A stretch of DNA of 64,000 bases from Jaapia argillacea MUCL 33604 (taxonomy: Eukaryota > Basidiomycota > Agaricomycetes > Jaapiales > Jaapiaceae): assembly GCA_000697665.1 (NCBI GenBank), contig KL197717.1:57366-121365 (forward strand), given 5' to 3'. Positions 1 to 12,233 of the stretch are shown here, piece by piece; the stretch's first letter is position 1; the number at the start of each line of letters is the position of its first letter. Made by a program: the position numbers and the translations under genes. The notes under the pieces were generated by a model. It did no database searches. It had not been told where the DNA came from and saw only the letters and a program-made list of their open reading frames with translations.

Positions 1-2050
1 CTTCCCACTTGCTACATTGGACGACGTGTTCAAGATATTTGAATGAAGCGTTGTGATTCGGAAGAAACGGGAATGAAGGTGAGTAGTGCAGTGGCCGGGA
101 TAACTCTCTGGAAGAACCTTGGTACGTTGGACTGATCGGCGTTATCACGAGCACCATCTGTTCAATTGACTCTCCGTAAACAGAAGATAGGTTTCCAATT
201 CAAACGACGGTAGAAGATTTGCAGGAATAACGGAATCGACCATCCATACGCACGACAATTACAATCCATCAGCGCGAGGTGGGGAGTTCGAGGCTGGTGC
301 CGTTAGTTTGTGATAACTGCCTTTCCCCAGCGCCGAGCTCGGTAGGATATCATGGGGCATGTAGAGGTGCCCTACGGAGAGCCACGGAAGTCGGGACGAT
401 GGCACGATGGATCTGCATCAACAATCGCGGAAATGCTTCCACCATCGAAAAGGGCAAGTCTCGCACCATTTTTGGAATCCTCTTCTTGTGGGTGTCGTGT
501 ATTAATATCCTGGGATCCCTATTCAATTCCTGATCACCGTCTGTCATGCCATTTAGCCTTTTTGAATCAGACGGAACCGTTCAATTTGGATTCAACTCAG
601 CGACCGTGAAGCTCGTCGCCTCCGCGGCCGGTGGTCGGGGGAGGTTGTTCGTCATGATGCCCAAGCTGCCTCCAACGCACCCGAGTATCTACCTATACTA
701 TCATCCTGCATAGAGGTTAAAATACGTTGGGCCGTGGTGGGAGGTCCATCCGATTCCAAGATAACGACGTTCCAACATTCACTATTTCACAACCGTCCCG
801 ATCCATCCGTGCCGTCATTCAGCGCTTCAGTTCTTTGGTAGCTTTGTCTGATATTTGATTCACCCCGAAGCCGCCGTAGCGGGCCCGCATAGTTGCTATG
901 TACCCCACCATCGTACCGGCTATTATCATTTCTCCAGCTCCAACGCCTCGCGGAAAGGCCAAACATGCTTGCATCATTTGTCAGCTGGATGTAGGATATC
1001 TTTGGCCGATTAAGAATACAGAGTGCTGGGTGCCGTGAGCTATTTCTTGTACCCTCGAGACTCGATATCTAATCTGTAACACATGTCTGGCCAGATAGGT
1101 TAGATAAAACACCCATTGTCTAGTTGACACCTCCACCCCCGACCAATCGCACGCACACACTGCGGGGACCTGGCCAGTTCTCCGCTTCAGAGCTTCGTTA
1201 ACCCTACGAGCTCCCTATTCAGTTGCGAACTTCTTTCGTTCTGATCTCACCCAGCACTTGTCTAGCGGCGCCCACCTGCATCCAAACACTGATAATATCT
1301 GATCCCGGCTCTCAGCGTCAGTCGATACTCCGTCTCTTCGTCCTTTCCAGAAATCCATCGAACCTTCAACAACCTGGTATCATCTCGAGACCACGAGTGA
1401 ACGGATAGAATAAACGCTTCGACTTGCTTTCCACGATTGGACATCTCTGCAAATGGCCAACATCTCCCATTCAATCCACTAACGCCCGTCTCCCCTCTAT
1501 CACATCGTCAATCACACGCATCCACACAACGTAACTGCTATTCACTGGCTATCAGACTTTGGGCCCCAACTTTATGAGCCGTCCCTCTGGTTCACTATTC
1601 CACTCCCTGTGGGCGCTTGACAAGTAATCGTGGCGGCCATCTATGGCTTCTATCATCCAGTATGTCTACGTACTGGTGGTTTCTCCCTCCTCTTTCGTTC
1701 AATAATTTACACAGGCAATCGCGATACGAAACGATAATCAGCTTGTTATCGCCAACATACAAGGGGATGCTTTATCTCGCCCACTTTGATTCCCCGTAAT
1801 CACAGTCCACAGGTCCAGGTCAGACGCTGCGAACCTCGTCATTCGAGCGTCCTATGCAACTTCTACAGTTCTTCTACATGATTGGCCCGTACCCATCACA
1901 CGATCTCTACCAACGCACTCTTGCCGACTGAAGTAACACTCATAAAATACGGTACGTAGATCTTTAACGTCCTCCGATAGAAGAGAGTCTATGAGATACA
2001 AGTAAACATAAGAATAAAATAGATATCTTGACGGATTAGAAGCGAGGGTT
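1..2050. other. intergenic region without recognisable gene
   Basis: I find no open frame with recognisable protein character on either strand. Short frames at 279-609, 1223-1474 and 1852-2169 have no conserved motif and no splice-compatible neighbours. The stretch probably holds the 3' flank of the F-box gene that ends at 2051, plus unannotated intergenic DNA. Confidence 0.6.
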
Positions 2051-3597
2051 CTACGCGACTCCTTCAAACTCAACAGATCCCACCTCCACTTCGACAGGAA
2101 GCATCCACTTGAAAGCTTGATTGAGCACGCCCATGTCAATACCTGCAGACAACGGAGCTCGTCCTCCAAAGCTTAAGTCCTGGGTATCTCCATCCGATCG
2201 ATAACGGCGTATCGTGAAGGTACTTTGAGGGAAACGAAGGCCTTCAAGGTCCGGACACCGGTCAATGAACGATTGGAGAGCAGAGAGCGAAGAACCCTCC
2301 GTGCGGATCTTGAAGTTGACATCGACCAAATGTGGCCATGCACATGCTACTCTCTGTATGTCGGCATCCGCCCAGATCAATCCATCCTCTGGAGCAACAT
2401 CGAAGCCAAGATGAACGAACTTCAAAAGGCGGAGAGAAAGCAACGGTCCCAAGAAAGTCATGAGATTTGACGAACCATCGGCGGGCGATGGGTACACTCT
2501 GGCGAACAAAACGAGGTCGAGCGTCGTGAGAGATGTGGCGAAACGAGATAACCGCTCGAATACAGGGATGAGAAGTGACCTGGGCTCGTCTTCGTTGGGA
2601 TCGTCCGCGTTTGTGTATGCTTCTATCGACTGTATGCGGCCAACTGGGAGCCCATCCAGGATGTAAATCAAGGATGTGAGCTTCGATTCCGAGAGGAATA
2701 GATTTTCCAGGGACGAAAAGCCAATTGGGGATGGCGTATCTGGCAATGAATCTCGATATACGCAGCACCTCAACAAAGAGAGAGAATGCAGGTGTTGAAG
2801 CGACGCCATGCTACAAATTCCCTCCTCTTGTAAACTCCAGTGGGTCTCGGACGGGAAAACCCCGATGATTCGAAGGTTGGGAAGTCGACGGGAAAATTCG
2901 ACATGGAGGGTGGCCAAGTTTCCGCTAAGAACGAGCTCCTCTAGTAACGGCATCGAATGGACAAACTGATCCAGCAATTGTATGAACTCGACATCATGCC
3001 GCCAAGACTCGTCGTCCATACCCGTACCTTCGCCTCCATTCAAGGTTAACGAGCGAAGGGGAGGGCTAGTGAACGCGAGCAGTGGCCGAAGCTCCACAAC
3101 TGTAATTCTCGTACCGCGAAGGAACGACCATGCAAATTCGACCAGTCGAGGAAGTAATGGGCCCCGTCTCTGGCTCGCGAGTTGAGTGAATATATCGTAG
3201 CACAACGAGTGATCGAGCTTGTGATCGATAGATCGAACGCGTCTTGCGTAGTAATCGAATCTTTCCCAGTCAATGGGCGTCATCTGGGTAGTCGCAATAG
3301 TCTACGATCTGGTTGAGCGACAGACCCGAGGTTTCCTCAGTGGAACGGACATACGTAGCTTCTGGCCCAGGATCCCCCGCGGTGCACGTACAACATCTGA
3401 AGGTCGGGTATGAGTCGAAGGAGTGGTTCAACGTCCTCCATGTCCCTCCAGAGCACCTCCAGGGCAGGCTCTTGGAAAGACCGACAACACACAGCCATAC
3501 TAGCCAGATCAGAACGCCAAGTCGGGCTACTATCTGGGTCCAAATGTCCACATATCTCGTGGACGATTTCCGAGATGCGAAGAGCGTGATGAACCAT
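2051..3597 (-). CDS. F-box-like protein (paralog A)
   Basis: Two exons: 3355-3597 and 2051-3283, joined in phase 0 by a 71-bp intron (donor GTATGT, acceptor CCCAG), giving about 491 residues. The N-terminus (ISEIVHEICGHL ... LASMAVCCRSFQEPALEVLW) is a typical basidiomycete F-box-like segment. It is followed by WERFDYYARRVRSI and a leucine-rich C-terminal body with LRR-like spacing (for example LLEELVLSGN, LVDVNFKI). F-box proteins normally bind Skp1 and present substrates to an SCF ubiquitin ligase; the substrate here is unknown. The gene has the same architecture and the same intron position as the F-box gene at 12234-13853, so the two are paralogs. The start is the first ATG in frame before the F-box. 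No transfer or breakage is seen. Confidence 0.85.
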
Positions 3598-4319
3598 CGG
3601 AGGGGTGGGGAACAGTGAGACAGCATCGTCTAGATTTCGAACTTATAACAGATTTGAGTGTCACAACCAGCGGTCTGTGCCAAAGGTTGCCAAAGTGTTG
3701 TCCAAAGTAATCGGCAATGGCGACGACGCCAGGACAATAAGACAGTAAATTCTCAGCATATTGTGCTCTCGTCGGTTTGAGTACCATGGAAACAGGCTTG
3801 TTCATTGCAGCGCACCATCGTATAACAACGTGGGGCGACGGGAGCACAATAGGAGATAGATAGAATGAAGCTGGTAGCTCGACTAGCCCCGTCAGCAACA
3901 GCGAGTCCGAGACCGAGCTGGAAAGACAACTCGCCGAGTGGGACGAGTGAGATGTCACTCGTCACGTGACCACTAGTTTCAACTCAATGTCACGTTGAGT
4001 GGTGCTCAATCCCTGGCAGTGGTAACTAGCGTTGTAGGCCGAAGTTCACTGCAGCGTTGGGGATGAAATTAATCAGGTAGAGAAACGATATCGATGCTTG
4101 ATGAAGACCGGTAGTGTACGACGACTTGGAAAAGTATTGCACACAATTCTATTTCTCGTAACTGACAATTATTTTCCTCACCAGCAAGTACTGGTAAGAC
4201 AAGCAGTAATACAGACTTGGCAGGGCTATTTTGTATAATCTTCGGTGAACAGAAAGTGCGAGTAGGCAATGTGATAATCATCTCTTCACTGTCCATCTCG
4301 AGCGCATCTAGCAAATTTT
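3598..4319. other. intergenic region
   Basis: This lies between the F-box gene start and the 3' end of the RTA1-like gene. It contains a palindromic TCACGTGA at 3963-3970, about 370 bp upstream of the F-box ATG. That is a possible bHLH-type site, but its function is not shown. No coding segment is supported. Confidence 0.5.
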
Positions 4320-5722
4320 CTACACGACAGTATCGATCGATGTTTTTCTGGATTGCTTCTCGCCGAGAGTACGGGACTCGGATTTGAGAAGAATGCCGGG
4401 GTGGAACAAGTTGAGGGTGTACATGGCGATGGTTATCATCCCACCGTCAAGGACGTCTGTAAGAGTATGAGAAGATTAGGACGGAGCACTTGATTGAAAC
4501 ATGACGAGGATGAAACGCACTGAAGTAAACTTGATTGCTGATGATACGGCCCGTCCAGCCATCAGTCAGTTCGACCGTACGATAAACAGACCTGCGACGA
4601 AGTTCCATTAATGTTGTCAAAGGCGTACTAGATGGGAGGGCTCACCGAATGAAGATGGTGACGGTGCTAAGTGCAAGACCCAATATCATGAGACGGGTGC
4701 GCTTGTCAATAGCCATTGCTCTCGAGAATTTGTTTAGGCTGCTTGAATCGACTTGGTTGGCGCCAGAAGTTGGCTCGACTTTTCGAACAGGCGTGTCGCG
4801 GTAGAAGCGCCAGAAGAACTCTATGGCGCAGGCGACGTAGACGGTGAGGGCAGCTAAAAATTATACATAGATGTAAATAAAGCGAAAAAGGGGAGAATGA
4901 GAGGGAAAGCCAGACGTACCCATCTGGAAAACGATACCTCCCAACATGATGTGTGCTCCCTTGTCAGCATTCTTGTATTGACGAGCCGCCTGTGAGGCCG
5001 AGGCACCACCGACAGCTTGAACGATTAGGGCGATGAGATCCTGGAAAGGGAACAGTTTAACAACCCTAATGAGTGGGTGGCGAAATGAATGACTCACAAA
5101 GCTGCAGAAAACGATCATATCTATCTCACGATTATAAGTTTGATGACATGAACAAAGGATCAACGAAGGAACTTACACCACATGGGGCTGAGACGGCTGT
5201 ACTGAGGTCCTAGGCGACGAATGATCTTTCCAAGGATGATAAAGTTAGCTGCGACGAGTGGAGTCGGGGCGATGATAGTGGTGGTAATTCTAAGCGTGAA
5301 GGTTATTGTTCAATTCCAATGAACGTAAATAATGTGGAATACTTACTGAATGAGGAAAGGGTTAAGCAGAGTGACATTTTGACTTGACCACAGGCGTCCT
5401 GACCATCCAAGAACCTCTGCCAAACCGGCTAATACCGCGGTGGGAAACAGCCACCACATACGGTATCGAGTAGCTTGGAGTATGTGGAGAACTGCCCCGC
5501 GGGTTAGTAATGGCGAATATGAAATGGGCAGGGAAAACATACGGGTGGAGACGCTGAAGAGCACGACGAAGAGGATGCATATCCATTCAGTCGGGACGTA
5601 GTTGTATGGATTGTGGGGAGGGTGGGTGGAGGATTGAGCAGCTGTAATGGGGTATTAGAGTGGGTTGGGATATGTCTCAGACGAGTTCTGCGCTCACCTG
5701 CAGAGGAAGTTGTGCTTGACAT
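4320..5722 (-). CDS. RTA1-like seven-TM membrane protein
   Basis: Hand splicing gives nine exons of about 310 residues ending at a TAG at 4320-4322. All eight introns are short with canonical ends. The start MSSTTSSA is followed after the first intron by NPYNYVPTEWICILFVVLF, a first membrane helix. Further hydrophobic segments include WWLFPTAVLAGLAEVLGW, a helix near PTPLVAANFIILGKI, DLIALIVQAVGG, a helix near GGIVFQMAALTVYVAC, LMILGLALSTVTIFIR and a C-terminal ITIAMYTLNLFHPG. The segment D-L-I-A-L-I-V-Q-A-V-G-G matches the RTA1 family signature, usually written D-x3-x2-Q-x2-G-G. RTA1/RSB1-like proteins are fungal plasma-membrane proteins linked to lipid or toxicant export; the substrate here cannot be told. 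The C-terminal tail is hydrophilic. Confidence 0.9.
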
Positions 5723-6273
5723 TGTGCTTGAGTTGGTTTGTGTTGGTATTCCTGGCTACATCGAGGGACCTCTATATAGTGTTGAGAAGCGGACGAACGG
5801 GAATACTCCTGTTATCCCTGCGGACGGAAAGCACCGTCATTTGGAGATGATGGCATTCGCATGCAGACCGAATAGATCGTAAGCGGCGATGATGGTCGGA
5901 ACAGTGACTGTGGCTGTGCTTATGGAGGGTTTTACTTTGCGCTTAGTCACTCAAATTACGAGCTCCCCTGTGGCTTCAATCGGGTTTACAATTCCACCAT
6001 CTGTTACTAGTAGACCGAGAACGATTTGAAGAGATGCAGACACCATGCAGTTACTTGGAACAACCCCAACGACGAGTTCAGAGGGAAACATATAAATACA
6101 AATTCTTCGAAAGCAATGTGCCAAAGCAGTCGAAACCTTTCAAGAAACGAACTAACCACTGGGCTCCCTTCTACTACTACACGTGTATCACCTCTCCCAA
6201 GTTTCGTTCAAGCGTTGTCTCCAAATCGCCCTTTTTTCGTCCGAGTCACCAAGTCACCTAATCGATCAATCGA
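5723..6273. other. intergenic region
   Basis: This lies between the RTA1-like ATG (5722) and the stop of the Sds23-like gene (6274-6276). It holds the RTA1-like promoter and the Sds23-like 3' flank. I see no gene in it. Confidence 0.5.
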
Positions 6274-8607
6274 TCAAGGAATAGGAACCCTATCAGCCCA
6301 CTTGAACCCCCCATCCAAACTCCCCACCGAATTCCTCAAACTATCCCTCCTACCTCCAGACCTTGGACTTCGGTTCAAGCTGGAGGATCGGGATAGAGGC
6401 GAGTTTGGGATAAATTCACCTGGAAGGGAGTAGTGTTAGACTCATCCAAAGGACTGTATGCGGTACAAAAGAAGGTCTAGGATAGAACTCACCAGATGAC
6501 ATGGAACCTTGAGAAGAAACAGATGAAGCCCTCCTATGCCTCTGCATCCTCGTTGGATCAACATTCGGTACGTTTGCTACTCTTGCGAATAGTGACAGTA
6601 CTATAGATATGCACAACCCCGAAGGCGATTCACATCAATGCGCCATGGTGACTACAAATAGACGACTCACTATCAACGATCGAGATGATCCCTGTCAAAT
6701 TCGTCCCCTTGGCTGCCAAGTTCGTGGAGGACGAACCGGCAGAGTCGGAGGTGATGAACAACCTATGTGTGCTCGCTTCATACCGACATCGTCTGTTAGT
6801 CCATGAAAAAGAAGGTGGAAAGGTAGAGACGTACTGGCCAATAGCTTCTCCATTGCATATATCAGTGTAGAGTTCGTTGAAACGCTATACACTGAGTCGA
6901 CGAACGGAAGTAAGAAAGGAAGTCCGCAACTCAGTAGGAACGAGTGAATGTACCTGGGTATCGTTCGATACCATCCGTAGATCCGAGCGGTTCCTGCAAG
7001 TAGTTGACATAGTTGAAGAAGTGAGGAGATAATAAGACGAACCTTGATATGGGCGATAAGCTGATGTAAAGGCGTCGACAATATCTGGTTACTCTGCGCC
7101 GGTACCACAATCTACACACCACACAATCCCCAACAATCAGCCATCTAGAATCCAACAAACGAAGATGACGTCACACTCACTCTCCCAATATCAGTAACAC
7201 TAACCGCACTCAATAACCTTCCTTCACCTTCATCCAAAACGGCACAACTACTAACGCCACATTCACTCATGAGCTTCATAGCATCTAGGACCTTGGAAGA
7301 AGAGGAACAAGATATCACGGCGGAGAAGAGGGTCAAGGAGGGGAGAGATGGGGAAAGGATGTGGAGGGGTGTTTGTAGGAACGTGTGGAACGTTGGGGAG
7401 GGAGTGGGAGAGGATGTGGTAGCGGGAAGGGGTTTGGAAGTGGTGGTCGAAGAGGTGGGTTGGGGTTGAGACGCGGAAGTGGGAGGGTTTTGAGATGAAG
7501 TGGAGGTAATTATTGATGGGGAAGGCTGCGAATAGGAACGAGAGGGCTGAGCCTGATTTTGTTGTTGTTGGGCATAAGAAAAGAAGTATTCGAGGAGCCG
7601 ACCGTCGGAGACGCTGCCCAGGTAACCCGATGATGGCGGCGGCGATTGTATGAGAACTACGAGCGATCACACAACAAATGTCAGTCGACCATGGATTGAA
7701 GATATTAAGGCCTTCAAACCTCTGTGTGTTCCTCTTGAGAATATCCCCAGAAGGGAAATGAGAGTGGCGTCGTGGGGTAAGACTGCTAACGGATTCTTCT
7801 CCGACAAGTCTATGAGACAGTGTGATGATCAGCCTGGAGATATTTCAGCCAGAAAAGTGGATAACACGTACTGCTAACAAGATGGACCGGAACTCTACCC
7901 GCTTTTGCAGCTGCTACGATCTTCTCGATACGAGGGTTCTCACGGAGGTAGTCGGGGTGAAAGGTATGTCTCGTTGCTGCCAACGTCAGAAAAGCGTTCA
8001 CGTCGGCAAACTACACCCGTGGTACAGTTAAGAAATTGCGACCAAATGAGGTGGAAAGACAACGAACATCGAAAAGGCCTGATATGGTAGATTCAGAATC
8101 AGAGTCGGACTGAGAGTCAGATTCAGGCGAATTGGACTTGATAGCTAAGCATAGGATGTCCTTTGATAGGAGAAGCTAGGTAGTCCATCGAGAGTTAGGT
8201 TACAGATAAGGGTGTGAGGGATGGATCCACTAACATCACAAGCTTCCTCGACGCTCGTGTCGGCGTTCACAGTCACCACAGGTGAATCGATCAAGTCTGG
8301 GGGGTCATATTCCAATCATCTCACAATTTTCAAGCATTTATAACAACACACCTTTAGCAAAAACGCCTTGCCACGCCTTGACCCACTCTTCTGCCTCTTT
8401 CGAGGGAGGCCCAAACCCTCCTCCTTCGCCACGGCTGAACGGAGAAGGCGAACGAGCGACGACGCTCCTCGCACTTGACATCGAGAGTCTTTTCTGCGCC
8501 ATGTTTGACGAAGATAGAGGTTTGACAGCAGGCGTGTCGCGGTGGGTTTTCGACCAGGAACAAAGTTGGTTGGATTCCGAGTCCGTGAAATGGTCACGAT
8601 GGTCCAA
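6274..8607 (-). CDS. sds23: Sds23/Moc1-family CBS-domain protein
   Basis: Twelve exons (eleven short introns) give about 545 residues. Exon 1 (8352-8607) ends in AEEWVKAWQGVFAKG. It is followed by CBS-type segments: LIDSPVVTVNADTSVEEACD, LLLSKDILCLAIKSNS, NPLAVLPHDATLISLLGIF, VLDAMKLMSECGVSSCAVLD with VSVTDIGR, and STNSTLIYAMEKLLA with THRLFITSDSAG. The C-terminus LFARVANVPNVDPTRMQRHR is a near-diagnostic Sds23/Moc1 signature. In yeasts this family regulates PP2A-type phosphatases, the APC/cyclosome and the shift to stationary phase or mating; nuclear and cytosolic roles are reported. A Gln/Ser/Thr/Pro-rich stretch, with a run of four Gln, lies between the third and fourth CBS segments. It shares a 153-bp divergent upstream region with the Vps3-like gene. 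The stop is TGA at 6274-6276. Confidence 0.88.
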
Positions 8608-8760
8608 ATCCAGAGCAGTGGCGGAGTGACGAGGTCGATCAATAAAGGTTAGATTAGATTAGATTATTTCACATATTTGCCACGTGGGAAATTTAAGTAC
8701 GTATCCGTTGCACAGCCACCGACGGATCGTTGCTCTTCCTCGAACCAAACTCGGACCTGA
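8608..8760. promoter_or_regulatory. divergent promoter, sds23-like / Vps3-like genes
   Basis: Only 153 bp separate two outward-facing start codons. The interval contains a CACGTG hexamer at 8681-8686 and a short GATTA-type direct repeat just to its left (about 8650-8667). A shared control region is inferred from geometry only. Confidence 0.5.
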
Positions 8761-10208
8761 ATGAGTTCCGCACCAACGAAACCTCTCGATGTACCTCCGT
8801 ACCAAATTGAACCCCTCATTTCGAACGTGACGGCTCGGTGTGCTCAGGCATTAGGTGGGTGAGTTTGAAATACAGAGGAACCCCACCAGAGCCTGAGCGC
8901 CAACATTACTCCCTAGGGTCAGAAATCTATGTGGGTTGCGCGAATGGCGAACTACATAGGTACGCCTTGCAGGCAGACAACCCAAATACAGTGAGCTCTG
9001 CTATCACCTCCTCTCAAAGCATTCACCGAAACTGTTGGTCATCATACAAAAACAGCCAGAATCTTACCAACTCTTATCACGCCAATCCGTACCCAACGAC
9101 AAACCAATAGACGAAGTCGTCCTTGTACCAAGTATAAACCGCGCTCTAATTCTCTCTGGTGCGTCAAGCCCACCTTTCTTCCCCAAACCTCTTCTTAACC
9201 CTAACCCACCCACCAGACCACCAACTCCTCGTCTACACCCTTCCCTCCCTCAACTCCATCCCATCATCCCAAATCGGTCCGATGCGCCGAGTAATATCTC
9301 TCGTAGTCGACGACGATCACCTCCGAAGACCACCACCTTCCCTCAGCCAGACCCAAGTCGACCCAATTGATTTCTGTGTGATCAAGAGGACGGCCATCGC
9401 GATGTATAGTTTGGGCGAGAGGTTAACCTTTCTACGCGTGAGTTCTATGCCACTCAGTCGCTGGCTAGAACGGTGAGTGATACTGATATCCATCTTGATT
9501 CAGGATTTCCCATCCCCCTCCCCACGTGTTCTCCTTGCCAAACGCTCCTCCCACTACCTCTGCATAGCAGAAGCTGACTCAGGCGAATACCACGTCATTA
9601 ACCTAGACGCAGGCACTGTCCTCCCAGTTCTTCCCGTTTCCCAAGATCCCTCCTCTCCCATCGCTACGAGCCCCAACGCTGCGACAGGTATCAAACCATT
9701 TATCGTGGTAGTGAGCCCGGGTGAATTCTTAATTTTGAGTTGGACTGGTGGAAGTACGCTGGGAGTTTTCATTACTGGGGAAGGAGACCCTGTTAGGGGA
9801 ACGTTGCAGTGGCCTGACCATCCCTTGAGTGTTTGTACGTTCTTCCTTACCTCTTTTCGGATTCAAGACTCGAACTTATTGACCATTATTTTATCTGGGT
9901 TTATGCGAACAGCGCTGGATTATCCATACATAACGACACTCCTACCAAACGGCACTATCGAGATTCACAACATTGAAACTCAATTAATCGCCCAAGTGGT
10001 AGCTGCGTCTGACACCCCGCGGACGAGCTTGATTGGATCTTTCAATGGGTATTTGGTCCCTTCTAGAGAGAGGAGCGATAAGATGAAGATGAAGAAGGTT
10101 GGCTTAGTGAGGGGGTCGAAAGTGAACGTTGCGATAGAGGAGAATAAGGAAGGCGTTTCGAGTGAGGAAGAGATCCATGAGGAGAGCATCCCGCCGTATG
10201 ATATCTGA
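8761..10208 (+). CDS. Vps3/TGFBRAP1-like CNH domain protein, C-terminally short
   Basis: Six exons (8761-8854, 8917-8990, 9056-9158, 9217-9437, 9504-9834, 9913-10208) give 372 residues. The start is MSSAPTKPLDVPPYQIEPL. Beta-propeller-like CNH features follow: EIYVGCANGELHRYAL, INRALILS before DHQLLVYTLPSL, FCVIKRTAIAMYSLGERL, RVLLAKRSSHYLCIAEA, FIVVVSPGEFLILSWTGG, and YITTLLPNGTIEIHNIETQ. This order fits the N-terminal citron-homology domain of Vps3 (CORVET tethering complex, endosomes), TGFBRAP1 or Vam6/Vps39. Those proteins are usually around 850-1000 residues or more; this one ends at a TGA right after the CNH domain with an acidic tail. No downstream clathrin-repeat region follows before the next gene on the other strand. 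It is either a CNH-only paralog or a truncated gene. The frame stays open for about 30 codons beyond the TGA. Confidence 0.65.
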
Positions 10209-10664
10209 GTCGACATTTCTCTGGAGTATTCACCCAGGATCTTGCCCTCAGATGATCCGTACGGACTCTCATACAGTAAATCTACTAGCTACACCTTGTC
10301 CTGGTGAGGGTGAACAACTTGCAAAGTTGTGAACCTTTTGGTCTCCCTGACCCGTCGTAACTCACAAGGCTACATTGGTGGCTTCTTTCATAATAGCATT
10401 GGACAGCATACAATCTCGCGACAACCCGCATAATTGAGTGCCAACTGCCACCATCACCTCTCGACGACATGCCAGTGAGAAGACTTGGAATATACTATTC
10501 ATACAAAACTTCAAGACTCGGTAAATAAATAGAATAAGCTGCTGCGAATAGCATATAAGTACATATAACGAGAGAACAAAACTCCCATTGCCGAGAGATA
10601 TCTCCTGCGGTGACCCTGCGTTGCCCTCCACGATATCCAAAGGGGGGGAGAAAAGATGGCTACG
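10209..10664. other. intergenic region with read-through open frame
   Basis: The Vps3-like frame continues without a stop for about 30 codons after its TGA, ending near 10303, and then breaks down. The remainder holds no recognisable gene and forms the tail-to-tail gap to the acidic-tail gene on the minus strand. Confidence 0.45.
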
Positions 10665-11919
10665 CTATTCTTCCTCCTCGTCCCCGGCCTCCGAGTCGTC
10701 ATCGTCATTGTTCTCCTCGTCCTCACTCTCTTCTTCGTCCTCGTCCTCTTCCTCATCCTCGTCCTCCGGTGAGAACCAACCCGTTCTCAGATAATCAGGA
10801 TCCCCCAGCTGTAGCTCCGGACTCGCCCACTCAAAGAAAGAGTTGGCATCAAACCCGCCATAATATCGTGGAGACTCCATCCAAGTGTGAATCTGACCCC
10901 TGGCCTTCCCTTCCAGGATCATATAGAACCTCCCATACAAATCTCGTGGTTCTTCGTGCTCAGGCAGAGTGTTGTCAATGAAGTTTGCTGACAGGTCAAG
11001 GACACGGAGGGTGAGTGTTGATTCTGTCAGATGAGCATCCGGAGCGAATGGGTGGGGCGCTCTGCCTCCGCTGGCGCGAACCCATACCCCTGTTGGTACG
11101 GCAGCAGTTTGTGGTGGTGGGGCAAACTCCGTGCAGGATGGGAGGAGACGTAGAGTCTGCCTCCGAGTCTGTCGATTCCAGTCTGGGTCGTCGGAACTGA
11201 AGCTATTGAAGTCGAAGATCCAATCTCCCCACTCTTCTTCGTCGTCATCAAATTCCTTCCCCAGGTGTATCTCATCCAACAGGGCAGTGTCGATGGTGAG
11301 CTCTTGCGTGCAGTATTCATTACGTTTGCAAGAGCATGGCAAAGGTGGGCCACGTCGTGGAGGACGCCTGTCGCAGGTACACCCAGTCTCGGAGTTGTCA
11401 AAGAAGCGTACTGCCAACGGCCAATTCATGCCCTTGGGAGGGGTCCTCCGTGGCCATTCCGTGAGAACGATACGATACTCTTCGGGAATCTCAACAGAGT
11501 AGGTGGTCTCGATGTATTGCACGTATGAACGTCGAGTCTCCAAACTCAAGGGATGGGGATGGTGGTAGCGCCTGTCCCATGGTAAATACGCGAGCTGAAA
11601 CAAACGACGTCGCAGTGGATATGTTATACTGGCTGGTGGGCACGATGGATCACCGTGACGAATTGACGCGGTAGGCAGACAGAAGGTCGTTCAACGGAAG
11701 GTAGCTCAGAATGATGCTGTGAGTTTCGGTTGGTAGCGCCGTGATTCCCAGCGTGCTTGGCCAGACAGCTCCGTGGCGATGAGCAAGGCGATTCGTGACG
11801 GAATTGGGAAAGGTTTCCAATAGTGGTGGGAGGGATTGCAGGGAAGCTCCGGAAGACACGGTGGTGGGCAAGTGTGACCTTGAGCCTCCAGGTCGCTGCG
11901 ATAGGAGATATGCCAGCAC
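10665..11919 (-). CDS. F-box-like protein with acidic C-terminal tail (5' end uncertain)
   Basis: A long exon (about 10665-11597) encodes a 310-residue acidic protein. It contains EEYRIVLTEWPRR, a Cys-rich stretch (TGCTCDRR ... CSCKRNEYC) and a tail of more than 30 residues made almost only of Asp, Glu and Ser. An upstream minus-strand segment (about 11650-11919) encodes ALPTETHSIILSYLPLNDLL, a clear F-box-like start, in a compatible position. A phase-0 junction (donor GTCAAT, acceptor TTTCAG) would join them as LLSAYR-LAYLPWDRR. However, no ATG precedes the F-box in frame before an upstream TGA, so the 5' end is unresolved or the gene is decaying. SCF adaptor function is a family-level inference only. 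Confidence 0.55.
10668..10775 (-). repeat. low-complexity acidic tract
   Basis: On the plus strand this reads as TCC/TCG/TCT-rich simple sequence. On the minus strand it encodes the Asp/Glu/Ser-rich tail of the F-box-like gene. Confidence 0.8.
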
Positions 11920-12233
11920 AGGCCCGATATCACGAGTGCTATTAATTTCCTTTTTAGGTCACCAACTTCAGGAATGAGGATGAGGATCGAGAGGGTCTTT
12001 GCCCTGGAGGGTTTTCGAGTTCAGTACATCTGCACTAGTACTTTACAGTACGCGATCGCATGAGGACCAAACGCTACAACCTCGCGGCCAGATTCCAGAC
12101 CTAGTTTCTGTAGAGTGCCTGCCTCCCTGCCCAGCTGTTATATAGTCAAGACCGGACTAGCAGAAATTCCACCTCGTTAGAGCCAGCCCACCGCGGCCGG
12201 AAACCTGCTCGCCAAACGCAATATGGGTGGCCT
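11920..12233. other. intergenic region
   Basis: This is a short interval between two minus-strand F-box-like genes. I see no coding segment or structured feature. Confidence 0.5.
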
